From positions 1 through 6,111 of the forward strand of contig CAKZLT010000181.1 of NCBI GenBank assembly GCA_937127195.1: a stretch of DNA of 6,111 nucleotides, in the 5' to 3' direction. A program made the position numbers and the translations under genes. The notes below the pieces were generated by a model that was given only the letters and a program-made list of their open reading frames with translations, was not told where the DNA came from and did not search any database. Shown here piece after piece: positions 1 to 5,806 of the stretch (within the stretch, counting starts at the first letter, position 1; every line of letters begins with the position of its first letter). The stretch is from an uncultured Saprospiraceae bacterium (lineage in GTDB: Bacteria; Bacteroidota; Bacteroidia; Chitinophagales; Saprospiraceae).

Positions 1-988
1 TAATCAATGCGTTACGTGGTTCGGTGAGTATTCTTTTGAATGCTTTTTTGTCTAAAGGTTCTAAGTAGCCCAACACTGGCAAACGACCAATCAACTCAGG
101 AATCAACCCAAAAGATTTAATATCTCGCTGATTAATATATTGTAATAAATTGTCTTTTTCCGCAGCCTGCATTGCTTCTTCATCCTTACCAAAACCAATT
201 ACTTTCGTATTCATTCGGTTGGCAATAATGCGCTCAATACCATCAAAAGCACCACCACAGATAAACAAAATATTCTCAGTATTGACTTTGATAAGCTTTT
301 GTTCGGGATGCTTACGACCACCTTGAGGCGGGACGTTGACTTCCGTTCCTTCCAACATTTTCAGTAAAGCTTGCTGAACACCTTCGCCTGATACATCACG
401 CGTAATAGAAGGATTATCGCCCTTACGAGCAATTTTATCTAACTCATCAATATAGACAATGCCTTTTTCGGCAGCGGCAACATTGAAGTCGCAGACTTGT
501 AGCAATCGACTCAAAATACTTTCTACATCTTCACCAACGTAACCAGCTTCCGTAAAAACAGTTGCATCAACAATGGCAAAAGGCACACTCAAATACTTAG
601 CAATCGTCTTGGCTAATAATGTTTTTCCTGTTCCCGTTTTACCAACAAGCATGATATTAGACTTTTCAATTTCTACATCATTGTCGCCAATTTCGGTTTG
701 CTTGAGTCTTTTATAATGATTATAAACCGCAACAGAAATCAGCTTTTTTGAATCATCTTGACCGATTACGAATTGGTCAAGATAACTTTTTATATCACGA
801 GGAGTAACCGTATCAGGTAAGAAAACTTCAAAGTTTTGTTTGTTGGCATTCAGTTCTTCTGCAATAATATCTTGCGCTTGTTCTACACAAGTCTCGCAGA
901 TATGGCCTTCTATTCCAGCCACCAAAATAAGTGCTTCATCTTTGCTTTTACCACAAAAAGAACAAGAATAACTATTAAATTTTTTCAT
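1..988 (-). CDS. clpX: ATP-dependent Clp protease ATP-binding subunit ClpX (3' end outside window)
   Basis: ClpX is the hexameric AAA+ unfoldase that recognises tagged or damaged cytosolic proteins and threads them into ClpP. The 329 residues visible read without a break. The N-terminal zinc-binding domain has Cys9, Cys12, Cys31 and Cys34. The AAA+ module shows TPRDIKSYLDQFVIGQD at 62-78, Walker A GKTGTGKT at 116-123, the pore-1 loop GYVGED at 149-154, Walker B IVYIDELDK at 177-185, the RKH loop at 225-227, the ClpP-docking tripeptide IGF at 264-266 and the arginine finger Arg302 in GLIPELIGRLPV. The sensor-2 region and the remaining C-terminus (roughly 80-100 residues by family length) lie beyond the window. 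The ATG at 986-988 is preceded by an A/T-rich leader with no Shine-Dalgarno, and the protein begins MKKFNSYSC, right for ClpX. It lies downstream of clpP on the same strand, 318 bases away. Confidence 0.98.
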   Translation of the reverse strand, partial: MKKFNSYSCSFCGKSKDEALILVAGIEGHICETCVEQAQDIIAEELNANKQNFEVFLPDTVTPRDIKSYLDQFVIGQDDSKKLISVAVYNHYKRLKQTEIGDNDVEIEKSNIMLVGKTGTGKTLLAKTIAKYLSVPFAIVDATVFTEAGYVGEDVESILSRLLQVCDFNVAAAEKGIVYIDELDKIARKGDNPSITRDVSGEGVQQALLKMLEGTEVNVPPQGGRKHPEQKLIKVNTENILFICGGAFDGIERIIANRMNTKVIGFGKDEEAMQAAEKDNLLQYINQRDIKSFGLIPELIGRLPVLGYLEPLDKKAFKRILTEPRNALI

Positions 989-1079
989 TTAAATTTTATG
1001 TGTTAATCAGAAGCAATTATTCAACCGCTTATAATTTAGTACCTGATTTGCTATTTATTTCCTACTCCCTAAAATAATG

Positions 1080-1140
1080 TTTTTATAAAAATATAGGTTT
1101 TTACACATTTTTTATAAAAAAACAACTAAAACCTATATTT
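1080..1140. repeat. AT-rich inverted repeat upstream of clpX
   Basis: Two perfect 13-bp arms, AAATATAGGTTTT (1089-1101) and AAAACCTATATTT (1128-1140), are separated by 26 bases. A second motif, the 12-bp palindrome TTTTTATAAAAA, occurs at 1080-1091 and again at 1109-1120. The right arm with its next base reads TATATTTG on the plus strand, a perfect -7 match facing away from clpX. The left arm on the minus strand reads TATATTTT, one base short of the consensus and facing clpX, but I see no TTG at a suitable distance upstream. It could be a regulator site, a weak promoter or simple AT-rich symmetry. Confidence 0.4.
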
Positions 1141-1206
1141 GAAGGACACACTAAATTGCATAAAATTTGATAAAAAGCCAAATTAAAACATATAAACCAC
1201 TTGGTG

Positions 1207-1280
1207 AATGATGAATGTTGAATGCTCCGCTGTTACGATTATACTAACAGCGGAGCATTCAACATTCAACATTCATCATT
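1207..1280. repeat. Long hairpin built from GAATGTT-type units, between clpP and clpX
   Basis: The arms 1212-1235 and 1245-1268 are perfectly complementary over 24 bp, around a 9-base loop (1236-1244). The outer part continues: 1207-1216 pairs with 1271-1280 if one extra 7-base unit (ATTCAAC) on the right arm is bulged out. The stem base is built from tandem GAATGTT/GAATGAT units, and the loop-proximal 12 bp, GCTCCGCTGTTA, are unique and GC-richer. No T-run follows the stem on either strand, so it is not a standard intrinsic terminator. It resembles a REP-like or small palindromic element, and it would be transcribed if clpP and clpX share a message. Confidence 0.75.
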
Positions 1281-1306
1281 ATGAATTATGCATTCAAAAA
1301 AAAAAA

Positions 1307-2011
1307 CTATTCCGCACTTGGTTTTTTTCTTACCAATACTTCATCAACCAAACCGTATGCTTTGGCTTCTGTTGCGACCATCCAGTTATCACGGTCACAA
1401 TCTTTTGCGATTGTTTCGTAAGACTGTCCAGTGTGAGATGCTAAAATATCGTATAACTCTTTTTGCATCTGCTTAATCAAGTGATACGAGATTTCCATAT
1501 CAGAAACCTGTCCTTGCATTCCACCCAAAGGTTGGTGAATCATCACGCGTGAGTGTGGCAAACAAGTACGCTTGCCCTTCGCTCCTGCTGTCAATAGAAC
1601 TGCTCCCATTGATGCTGCCAAACCAGTACAAATTGTACCGACATCAGGTGTAACATACTGCATCGTATCATAAATTCCCAATCCTGCAATTACAGAACCT
1701 CCTGGGCTATTCACGAAAATTTGAATATCGCGACGCGGGTCAGCGGACTCCAAAAACAATAACTGTCCTTGAATAATGTTAGCTACCTGGTCATTGATAC
1801 CCGTTCCTAAGAAGATGATTCTATCCATCATCAAACGAGAAAATACATCAATTGCCGTTACATTTAATCGTCTTTCCTCAATTACATTTGGAGTTAATGC
1901 TTGCAAATTGCCCGCAGTCTTCATATTATGCTTTGCGTAATCTTCCAAAAGTAGGCTACTCATGCCTAAGTGTTTGGTCGCATACTTTTTAAACTCATTC
2001 TGGTCGAACAT
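1307..2011 (-). CDS. clpP: ATP-dependent Clp protease proteolytic subunit ClpP
   Basis: ClpP is the serine peptidase that forms a double heptameric chamber in the cytosol and degrades substrates delivered by ClpX. With ATG at 2009-2011 the protein is 234 aa, starting MFDQNEFKKYATKH. The catalytic triad is visible: Ser134 in GLAASMGA, His159 in SRVMIHQP and Asp208 in DRDNWM. The spacings of 25 and 49 residues equal those of E. coli ClpP. Other family marks are the handle segment HTGQSYETIAKD (193-204) and FVNSPGGSV (99-107). About 25-35 N-terminal residues precede the conserved core, likely a propeptide. An in-frame ATG 16 codons upstream (2057-2059) would add MHLSSYFSLLLKKNNS. I prefer 2011 because ClpP-like sequence begins there and an A-rich leader precedes it. 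It is the first gene of the clpP-clpX pair. No trigger factor gene, a common upstream neighbour, is present in the window. Confidence 0.97.
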   Translation of the reverse strand: MFDQNEFKKYATKHLGMSSLLLEDYAKHNMKTAGNLQALTPNVIEERRLNVTAIDVFSRLMMDRIIFLGTGINDQVANIIQGQLLFLESADPRRDIQIFVNSPGGSVIAGLGIYDTMQYVTPDVGTICTGLAASMGAVLLTAGAKGKRTCLPHSRVMIHQPLGGMQGQVSDMEISYHLIKQMQKELYDILASHTGQSYETIAKDCDRDNWMVATEAKAYGLVDEVLVRKKPSAE

Positions 2012-2131
2012 ACTATTATTTTTTTTGAGTAACAAACTGAAATAACTGCTCAGGTGCAAATATTATTTCTTGGATGTTACTAATTATCTCGGAGTAAGTA
2101 AAGTTAGAGCAATTGCTGTTAAGTACTTGGA

Positions 2132-2139
2132 CAAAATTA
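2132..2139 (-). promoter_or_regulatory. Candidate -7 element for clpP
   Basis: The minus strand reads TAATTTTG here, a full match to the Bacteroidota -7 consensus TAnnTTTG. It lies about 120 bases upstream of the clpP ATG, which would give a leader of roughly 115 bases. No clear TTG (-33) element sits at the usual distance upstream, so support is partial. Confidence 0.3.
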
Positions 2140-2248
2140 ATTAGGCATTAAAAATGAAGTAACACCTTGATTATCAAAAGTTATTCATTCATTTTATCAT
2201 TCGCTAATTCTGTCATTGTACTTATTAGCAATTATTTTTTATTCAAAA

Positions 2249-2305
2249 ATGAATACTCTTTTATGCTTACTTATAATATTGATTATTTCTTTTTGTAAAA
2301 AATAA
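2249..2305 (+). pseudogene. Tiny ORF resembling a bare lipoprotein signal peptide
   Basis: ATG at 2249 opens an 18-codon ORF, MNTLLCLLIILIISFCKK, ending in TAA at 2303-2305. It has the form of a type II signal peptide: a short polar start, a hydrophobic core, then ISFC as a possible lipobox with Cys16, and lysines after it. In the same frame the sequence continues TSKTPTI before another stop, which looks like the linker after a lipoprotein cysteine. This suggests a decayed or truncated lipoprotein gene. In such AT-rich DNA a short hydrophobic ORF can also arise by chance, so this is tentative. Confidence 0.25.
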
Positions 2306-2439
2306 ACATCAAAAACTCCTACTATTTAACATTTTATATTCAATTATAAAAAAATAAAAAACGAAATGTTCAAAATCAATCAAAATTTAGATAGTAATTC
2401 CCTTTTTTTAGATGAAAGACCATCGTTTGGTGATTAGAA

Positions 2440-2468
2440 ATTGGTCTATTTTAATGTATTGGTCTATT
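2440..2468. repeat. Short direct repeat, 11 bp with 18-bp period
   Basis: ATTGGTCTATT occurs at 2440-2450 and again at 2458-2468, just downstream of the DinB-fold gene. It is too short to assign a function. Confidence 0.4.
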
Positions 2469-2496
2469 CTTTTTATTTTTTGACTGTTGTTTTACC

Positions 2497-2958
2497 TTAA
2501 AGGCTTCGTTTCAAAAGTTTCACCGTTTCGAAGTGCATACTTTCATGAACGTTATTGAAAGTAATTGCATTTTCAGGATTTTCTAAAGTAATTCCATAAC
2601 TCGTTGGATATTTTTTAAATGCTTTTTCTTTAAAAAGACCTGCATTGTAATCTTTTTCCAACTGGTCAACAGTCGAAACGGCTAGCGTTTTGATTTGCTG
2701 AATCAACTCTGCACTATATGGAGCATCAGGTTTTGAGCCTTTTCGATTCGCATCAATAATGGATTTAGGAATCGTAAACTCTACACCAGATAAACCATAA
2801 ATCAATAATTGGCTAGTCGCAACAACGTGCGCTACATTCCAAATTATATTATTATTAAATCCATCAGGAATTACATTTAACTGCTCATCAGAAAGACCTT
2901 CTAGTTGCTTTAAGATATTATTACGCGTTACGCGGAGTACTTCAAATTGAAATTTCAT
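2497..2958 (-). CDS. DinB-fold (DinB/YfiT-like) putative metal-binding protein
   Basis: The protein is 153 aa, the normal size for the DinB/YfiT four-helix-bundle superfamily. These are cytosolic proteins with a divalent metal held by three histidines; some members are thiol-dependent transferases and many are uncharacterised. The expected triad is visible: His44 in IWNVAHVVAT at the end of helix 2, and His138 and His142 in NNVHESMHFETV near the C-terminus. The N-terminus FEVLRVTRNNILKQLEGLSDEQLNVIPDGFNNNIIWN is typical of helix 1 and the loop into helix 2. No signal peptide or membrane helix is present. The ATG at 2956-2958 shares one base with the stop of the upstream gene (TAATG on the minus strand), so translation of the two is probably coupled. 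The substrate is unknown. Confidence 0.85.
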   Translation of the reverse strand: MKFQFEVLRVTRNNILKQLEGLSDEQLNVIPDGFNNNIIWNVAHVVATSQLLIYGLSGVEFTIPKSIIDANRKGSKPDAPYSAELIQQIKTLAVSTVDQLEKDYNAGLFKEKAFKKYPTSYGITLENPENAITFNNVHESMHFETVKLLKRSL

Positions 2959-3461
2959 TATAATTTTATTGTATAAGTATAAGTTGTTTTGTTCGTTTCT
3001 TTTTCTGGCGTTTCTTCTGTGGTATCGGGTGTTTTTGGTGTTGTTGTAATCGTATAATTCACCTGTTGCGCGATATTAGGCGCATTTTCAGTTGAAGGCA
3101 CAATCGGCTGTTCTTGTGTTACAGGTTTTGATTTGGGTAACCTAAAATGAATATAGGTCGTTTTATTAAATACAACTCTTAGCCCGCGCACTCGCTGCGG
3201 CACTTCAAATTCTAACATTTTGACCAAGCGAATCGCCTCTTCTTCTAAGCCATGACCGTGATTAGTCAATGCTTTTGCCTTGAATACCTTACCTCTTTGA
3301 TTGATATGATATTGTACATGAACCGTTCCTTCTACTTGATTGGCAGCAGCTTCGGGCGGATATTTCAAATTACCTAAAATGAATTCCTTCATTGCCTCAA
3401 CGCCGCCTTTATAAAAAGCCTTTTGAATAAAATCGTCTTTTTTTGTCTTCTTTTTTGACAC
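2958..3461 (-). CDS. TonB C-terminal-domain-like protein with Thr/Pro-rich tail
   Basis: Residues about 26-109 resemble a TonB C-terminal domain: LKYPPEAAANQVEGTVHVQYHI at 32-53, the GHGLEEEAIRLVK helix at 69-81, and a closing strand TTYIHFRL at 101-108. In classical TonB this domain is C-terminal and contacts outer-membrane receptors from the periplasm. Here it comes first, behind a short Lys-rich start, and is followed by a low-complexity Thr/Pro/Glu tail (110-167) ending TYTYTIKL. No signal peptide or membrane anchor is seen, so the location is unclear. The best start is GTG at 3459-3461. The frame stays open upstream to a stop at 3519-3521 with no ATG, and a -7 match at 3494-3501 leaves a short leader before this GTG. 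The first in-frame ATG would be codon 24 (3390-3392) and would trim the Lys-rich start. It overlaps the downstream DinB-fold gene by one base. Confidence 0.75.
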   Translation of the reverse strand: MSKKKTKKDDFIQKAFYKGGVEAMKEFILGNLKYPPEAAANQVEGTVHVQYHINQRGKVFKAKALTNHGHGLEEEAIRLVKMLEFEVPQRVRGLRVVFNKTTYIHFRLPKSKPVTQEQPIVPSTENAPNIAQQVNYTITTTPKTPDTTEETPEKETNKTTYTYTIKL

Positions 3462-3493
3462 TTTTTTGGATTTGAATGGTTCGTTACTACTAC

Positions 3494-3501
3494 CAAAGTT
3501 A
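3494..3501 (-). promoter_or_regulatory. Candidate -7 element for the TonB-like/DinB-fold pair
   Basis: The minus strand reads TAACTTTG, a full match to TAnnTTTG, 32 bases upstream of the GTG start at 3461. Transcription would begin about 25-30 bases before that codon. A good -33 TTG is not evident, so this rests on the -7 element and its position. Confidence 0.4.
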
Positions 3502-3583
3502 TATAAAATAATAATGACTTACTATTATAAGCTGGATAAGTGCATATAAGTTTTCTGATTTGAAGAAATGGTATCGAATAGGA

Positions 3584-3634
3584 CAAAAAAATAACTTTTG
3601 ACCATTCAATCTTTAGTGATGAAATGGTCAAAAG
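3584..3634 (-). terminator. Intrinsic terminator of the T9SS cargo gene
   Basis: Perfect 12-bp arms CTTTTGACCATT (3595-3606) and AATGGTCAAAAG (3623-3634) enclose a 16-base loop. On the minus strand the stem is followed at once by TTATTTTTTTG. It lies 35 bases beyond the stop of the 3670-5190 gene, where a terminator is expected, and separates that gene from the TonB-like/DinB-fold pair. Confidence 0.7.
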
Positions 3635-3669
3635 CCTGCAAAAATATCTTATTAAAACTGGTCATTATT

Positions 3670-5190
3670 TTATTGCTTCACAAATCGACCTGCCCAAACG
3701 CCTTCTTTCGATTGTATTTGGATGTAATATATTCCACTAGCCCAACTATTTACATCTAATTTTTTTTCTTGAAAATGATGAATCGAAGAAGATAAAACCA
3801 GTTTCCCCAAACCATTAAAAATCATCATTTGACCATCTTGTATGATTTTATTTTTTGTTGAAACCGTAACTATAGAAGTTGCAGGATTTGGAAATACAGC
3901 GATAGATTGAAATGCTTTTAATTGAACGGTGGAAGTAGGAATAAGGCTTTGTATATTTATTGGAGTACCCCAAGTGCCTGTATTTTTTTTATAAAAGACT
4001 AACTCTTTTGTAGAACTGTTACCCCAAGAAGTACAATCATAATAACCGCCACCTAAGCCTTCAATATATTGTTTTTGGCAAGGAAAAGCATCTATAAGAG
4101 GACTAATACAAGGCAAAATCTGATAACCATCACCCATAGTAACTTTAGCTAATCGGTTGTTATGCGCAGCGCTCCATTCTAATCGAACGTAACGAGGCGA
4201 ATAGTAGAAAGAACCTATATTATATTTAACAGTATCAACAGTGTAAGGCAAACTATCTAGTAAGTTTGAGCCATCAACTAAATAAAGTTTCACTATTGTA
4301 TCTGTCGTATAAATTGTATCCTCTTGAGTTGGATTAAAAGTTCTATTAATATTGATTCGTTGGCTTTCGATATCATAAATCATAGAATCTCCAGCAATTG
4401 ACTTACTTAATATGCGTTGAATTTCGTAGCTAAAATATACGGCATTCGGAATGTCTTGACTAAATCCTTCGACGTGAAATTCATCTCCAACATCAAAATT
4501 ATAAATATCCGCAGTAGTAATATTTTTAATACTAGTATTCAAATCAGAATGCCCAATCAAGATAACAGAAGAAGTATCAATTGGGAAATCGAAAAAATTG
4601 ACACTCTTGACCATTCCGTAATTTTTACTAATGCTCATTTGAAAACCATTAAAATGATGTGAGACATTTTGGTGAGCTACATTTTTAACTTGAAAGACAA
4701 TAGACTTGACACTATCCGAAACATTAGCAATCGTTTCTAAACTGATATTAAAAACGGTTGCTTCAATATAATCACCGTTTTGCCACTCGAAGGCTGTCCA
4801 CGTATCATTCAACTGTGCTTGAGGCAAAAGCCTTATGGTATCACCGAATCGATTAAAAAACAAATAATCACCACTAGATTGAATAATAGTAGCTACTCCT
4901 AGCCATGAAGTATCTCCAATAACAAGACAATTGTTACCCAAATTATATTCTTGAGATTTGGCCATAGAAGCATGGCGAATAAGGGTATCTCCATTAACTA
5001 TGGCAACCGTTTTGCGTTGTGCAGATATCCAATCATTATTCGTATTGCCAAAATGATTGTGATCCATTAATGCACTATATTTGTTTAATGCGTAAATTGC
5101 TTTTGCATCTTCATTAAGTAATGCGTAATTTTGGCTAAAAGCATTGATTGCTAAAAAGAAAAGCCCAAAAGAAAAGTAGAGTTGTTTCAT
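3670..5190 (-). CDS. Secreted protein with T9SS type A C-terminal sorting domain
   Basis: The protein is 506 aa. It begins with a signal peptide, MKQLYFSFGLFFLAINAFSQ, probably cleaved after about residue 19-20 (AFSQ/N). The C-terminal 75-80 residues form a type A T9SS sorting domain: IAVFPNPATSIVTVS from 430 with PNP at 434-436, the strand MMIFNGLGKLVL, the ASGIYYIQI motif around 484-492, and a short basic end GRFVKQ. This directs export through the Sec system and then the type IX machinery to the cell surface or medium, with removal of the domain. Residues 20-425 have repeated beta-strand character and many Asp-Thr steps (GDT, SDS, DTI) but no family or catalytic motif that I recognise. ATG at 5188-5190 follows an A-rich leader. 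It stands alone with its own terminator and is divergent from the lipoprotein gene 103 bases away. Confidence 0.85.
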   Translation of the reverse strand: MKQLYFSFGLFFLAINAFSQNYALLNEDAKAIYALNKYSALMDHNHFGNTNNDWISAQRKTVAIVNGDTLIRHASMAKSQEYNLGNNCLVIGDTSWLGVATIIQSSGDYLFFNRFGDTIRLLPQAQLNDTWTAFEWQNGDYIEATVFNISLETIANVSDSVKSIVFQVKNVAHQNVSHHFNGFQMSISKNYGMVKSVNFFDFPIDTSSVILIGHSDLNTSIKNITTADIYNFDVGDEFHVEGFSQDIPNAVYFSYEIQRILSKSIAGDSMIYDIESQRININRTFNPTQEDTIYTTDTIVKLYLVDGSNLLDSLPYTVDTVKYNIGSFYYSPRYVRLEWSAAHNNRLAKVTMGDGYQILPCISPLIDAFPCQKQYIEGLGGGYYDCTSWGNSSTKELVFYKKNTGTWGTPINIQSLIPTSTVQLKAFQSIAVFPNPATSIVTVSTKNKIIQDGQMMIFNGLGKLVLSSSIHHFQEKKLDVNSWASGIYYIQIQSKEGVWAGRFVKQ

Positions 5191-5293
5191 TTTTTTAATT
5201 TTTTAGGTATAAATAATACTTTCAAAACGTTTTAATATTGGTGAAACGCTGTTTTAATTTAGTAGTATTTTTTTAAAATCAAAAAAACATATC

Positions 5294-5536
5294 ATGAAAA
5301 AAGAATTAGTTGTAATGTCTTTATTTTTAATTGTATTTTTTTCTTCTTGTGAATTAAAATATACTCAATACGAAATAGGTATTTTTAATCAAAGTTCTTA
5401 TACTTTGATAGTCGAATACGAAACAATAGAAGGTAAAGAAACGGTAAAACTAGAAAAAGAAAAAGGAACAGCTTTTTACATTGAAGCGTTTGATAGCGTA
5501 CTTCCAGAATTTACAGAAAATAATTTTAATTTGTAA
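5294..5536 (+). CDS. Putative lipoprotein, 5' part of a gene broken by an inserted element
   Basis: This remaining open frame encodes 80 aa. It starts with a lipoprotein signal peptide, MKKELVVMSLFLIVFFSSC, with lipobox FSSC and Cys19 as the acylation site, followed by a hydrophilic mature part. The last genuine codon ends at 5530. The final Leu and the TAA stop come from the first six bases (TTGTAA) of the element at 5531-5800. Joining 5294-5530 to 5807-5974 restores a 134-aa protein in frame, so the intact ancestor was longer and the present product lacks its C-terminal 55 residues. I recognise no family. It is divergent from the T9SS cargo gene. A TTG at 5238-5240 and TATTTTTT at 5266-5273 are a weak promoter candidate with spacing longer than usual. 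Confidence 0.8.
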   Translation: MKKELVVMSLFLIVFFSSCELKYTQYEIGIFNQSSYTLIVEYETIEGKETVKLEKEKGTAFYIEAFDSVLPEFTENNFNL

Positions 5537-5806
5537 TTAGTAAATCGTTATTAGTTGCTTAGTTATCAGTTATTAATAATACAATGGGTTTGCAAAAGGT
5601 ATTTAGATTATCTAAGTTTTTTCAACTTATTTAACTAGAAGATAAGCTTGGAAATGTTGTTTTTTAATTAACAATATTTCCTCAAATTTCAACAACTAAA
5701 TTTAGTTCTCTTTATAGCTGATTTTTAGATACCTTTTGCAAAAGCAAACTACAGTAACATCTTGACTAATAACTAATTAACCAGTATCTAATAACTACAA
5801 TTTAAT
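5525..5806. repeat. Target-site duplication TTTAAT flanking the inserted element
   Basis: The hexamer TTTAAT is present at 5525-5530 and 5801-5806, immediately outside the two element ends. Deleting one copy together with the element rejoins the lipoprotein reading frame as ENNFN-ETILDV, which independently supports both the element boundaries and the duplication length. Confidence 0.85.
5531..5800. mobile_element. 270-bp MITE-like non-coding insertion element with 6-bp target duplication
   Basis: Both ends begin TTGTA: the left end is TTGTAATTAGTAAAT (5531-5545), and the right end read inward from 5800 is TTGTAGTTATTAGAT, matching at 12 of 15 positions. Beyond this, both ends are rich in TTAGTTATTAG-type units. 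Internal symmetry includes a perfect 14-bp inverted repeat TTTGCAAAAGGTAT (5589-5602) / ATACCTTTTGCAAA (5729-5742). A central hairpin pairs 5650-5661 with 5670-5681 (11 of 12, the other G-T), and there is a 14-bp palindrome at 5694-5707. The flanks are TTTAAT on both sides (5525-5530 and 5801-5806), the expected target duplication. There is no ORF of note inside, so movement would need a transposase from elsewhere. The family is unknown to me. Confidence 0.85.

Larger units (their letters stand above)
989..1306. other. clpP-clpX intergenic region, 318 bases
   Basis: There is no gene here on either strand. It holds the AT-rich inverted repeat (1080-1140) and the long hairpin (1207-1280). It also holds a run of 11 A on the plus strand (1296-1306) directly after the clpP stop, read as T on the clpP transcript. 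I find no minus-strand match to TAnnTTTG upstream of clpX, so clpX may be read through from clpP or use a promoter I cannot recognise. The gap is large for a pair that is often tightly spaced. Confidence 0.6.
2012..2496. other. 485-base AT-rich region between the DinB-fold gene and clpP
   Basis: This stretch is very AT-rich and contains no long ORF. It must hold the clpP promoter (candidate at 2132-2139) and the 3' end signal of the DinB-fold gene, for which I see no convincing hairpin plus T-run. It also holds a tiny plus-strand ORF (2249-2305) with a lipoprotein-signal look and an 11-bp direct repeat (2440-2468). A second short plus-strand ORF at 2366-2437 (MFKINQNLDSNSLFLDERPSFGD) has no recognisable family. 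The region may contain decayed gene remnants. Confidence 0.5.

Noticed and set aside
1134..1141. Plus-strand promoter TATATTTG
   Set aside because: It matches the -7 consensus but has no -33 partner at suitable spacing and no plus-strand gene downstream.
1207..1306. Intrinsic terminator after clpP
   Set aside because: The T-run on the clpP transcript comes before the hairpin, not after it, so the arrangement does not match an intrinsic terminator.
1208..1476. Two overlapping plus-strand ORFs across the clpP 3' end
   Set aside because: They lie antisense to conserved clpP sequence and start inside the hairpin. Their translations have no family-like features.
2009..2059. Longer clpP start at 2059
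   Set aside because: The added 16 residues do not resemble ClpP, and the A-rich leader before the ATG at 2011 fits better.
3389..3631. 80-aa minus-strand ORF upstream of and overlapping the TonB-like gene
   Set aside because: It overlaps the start of a better-supported gene in another frame and crosses the terminator hairpin at 3595-3634. The translation has no recognisable features.
4417..4662. 81-aa plus-strand ORF
   Set aside because: It lies wholly antisense within the T9SS cargo gene and looks like a shadow frame.
5531..5800. CRISPR-like or tandem repeat array from the TTAGTTATTAG units
   Set aside because: The units are short, degenerate and confined to the two ends in inverted orientation, with no regular spacers.
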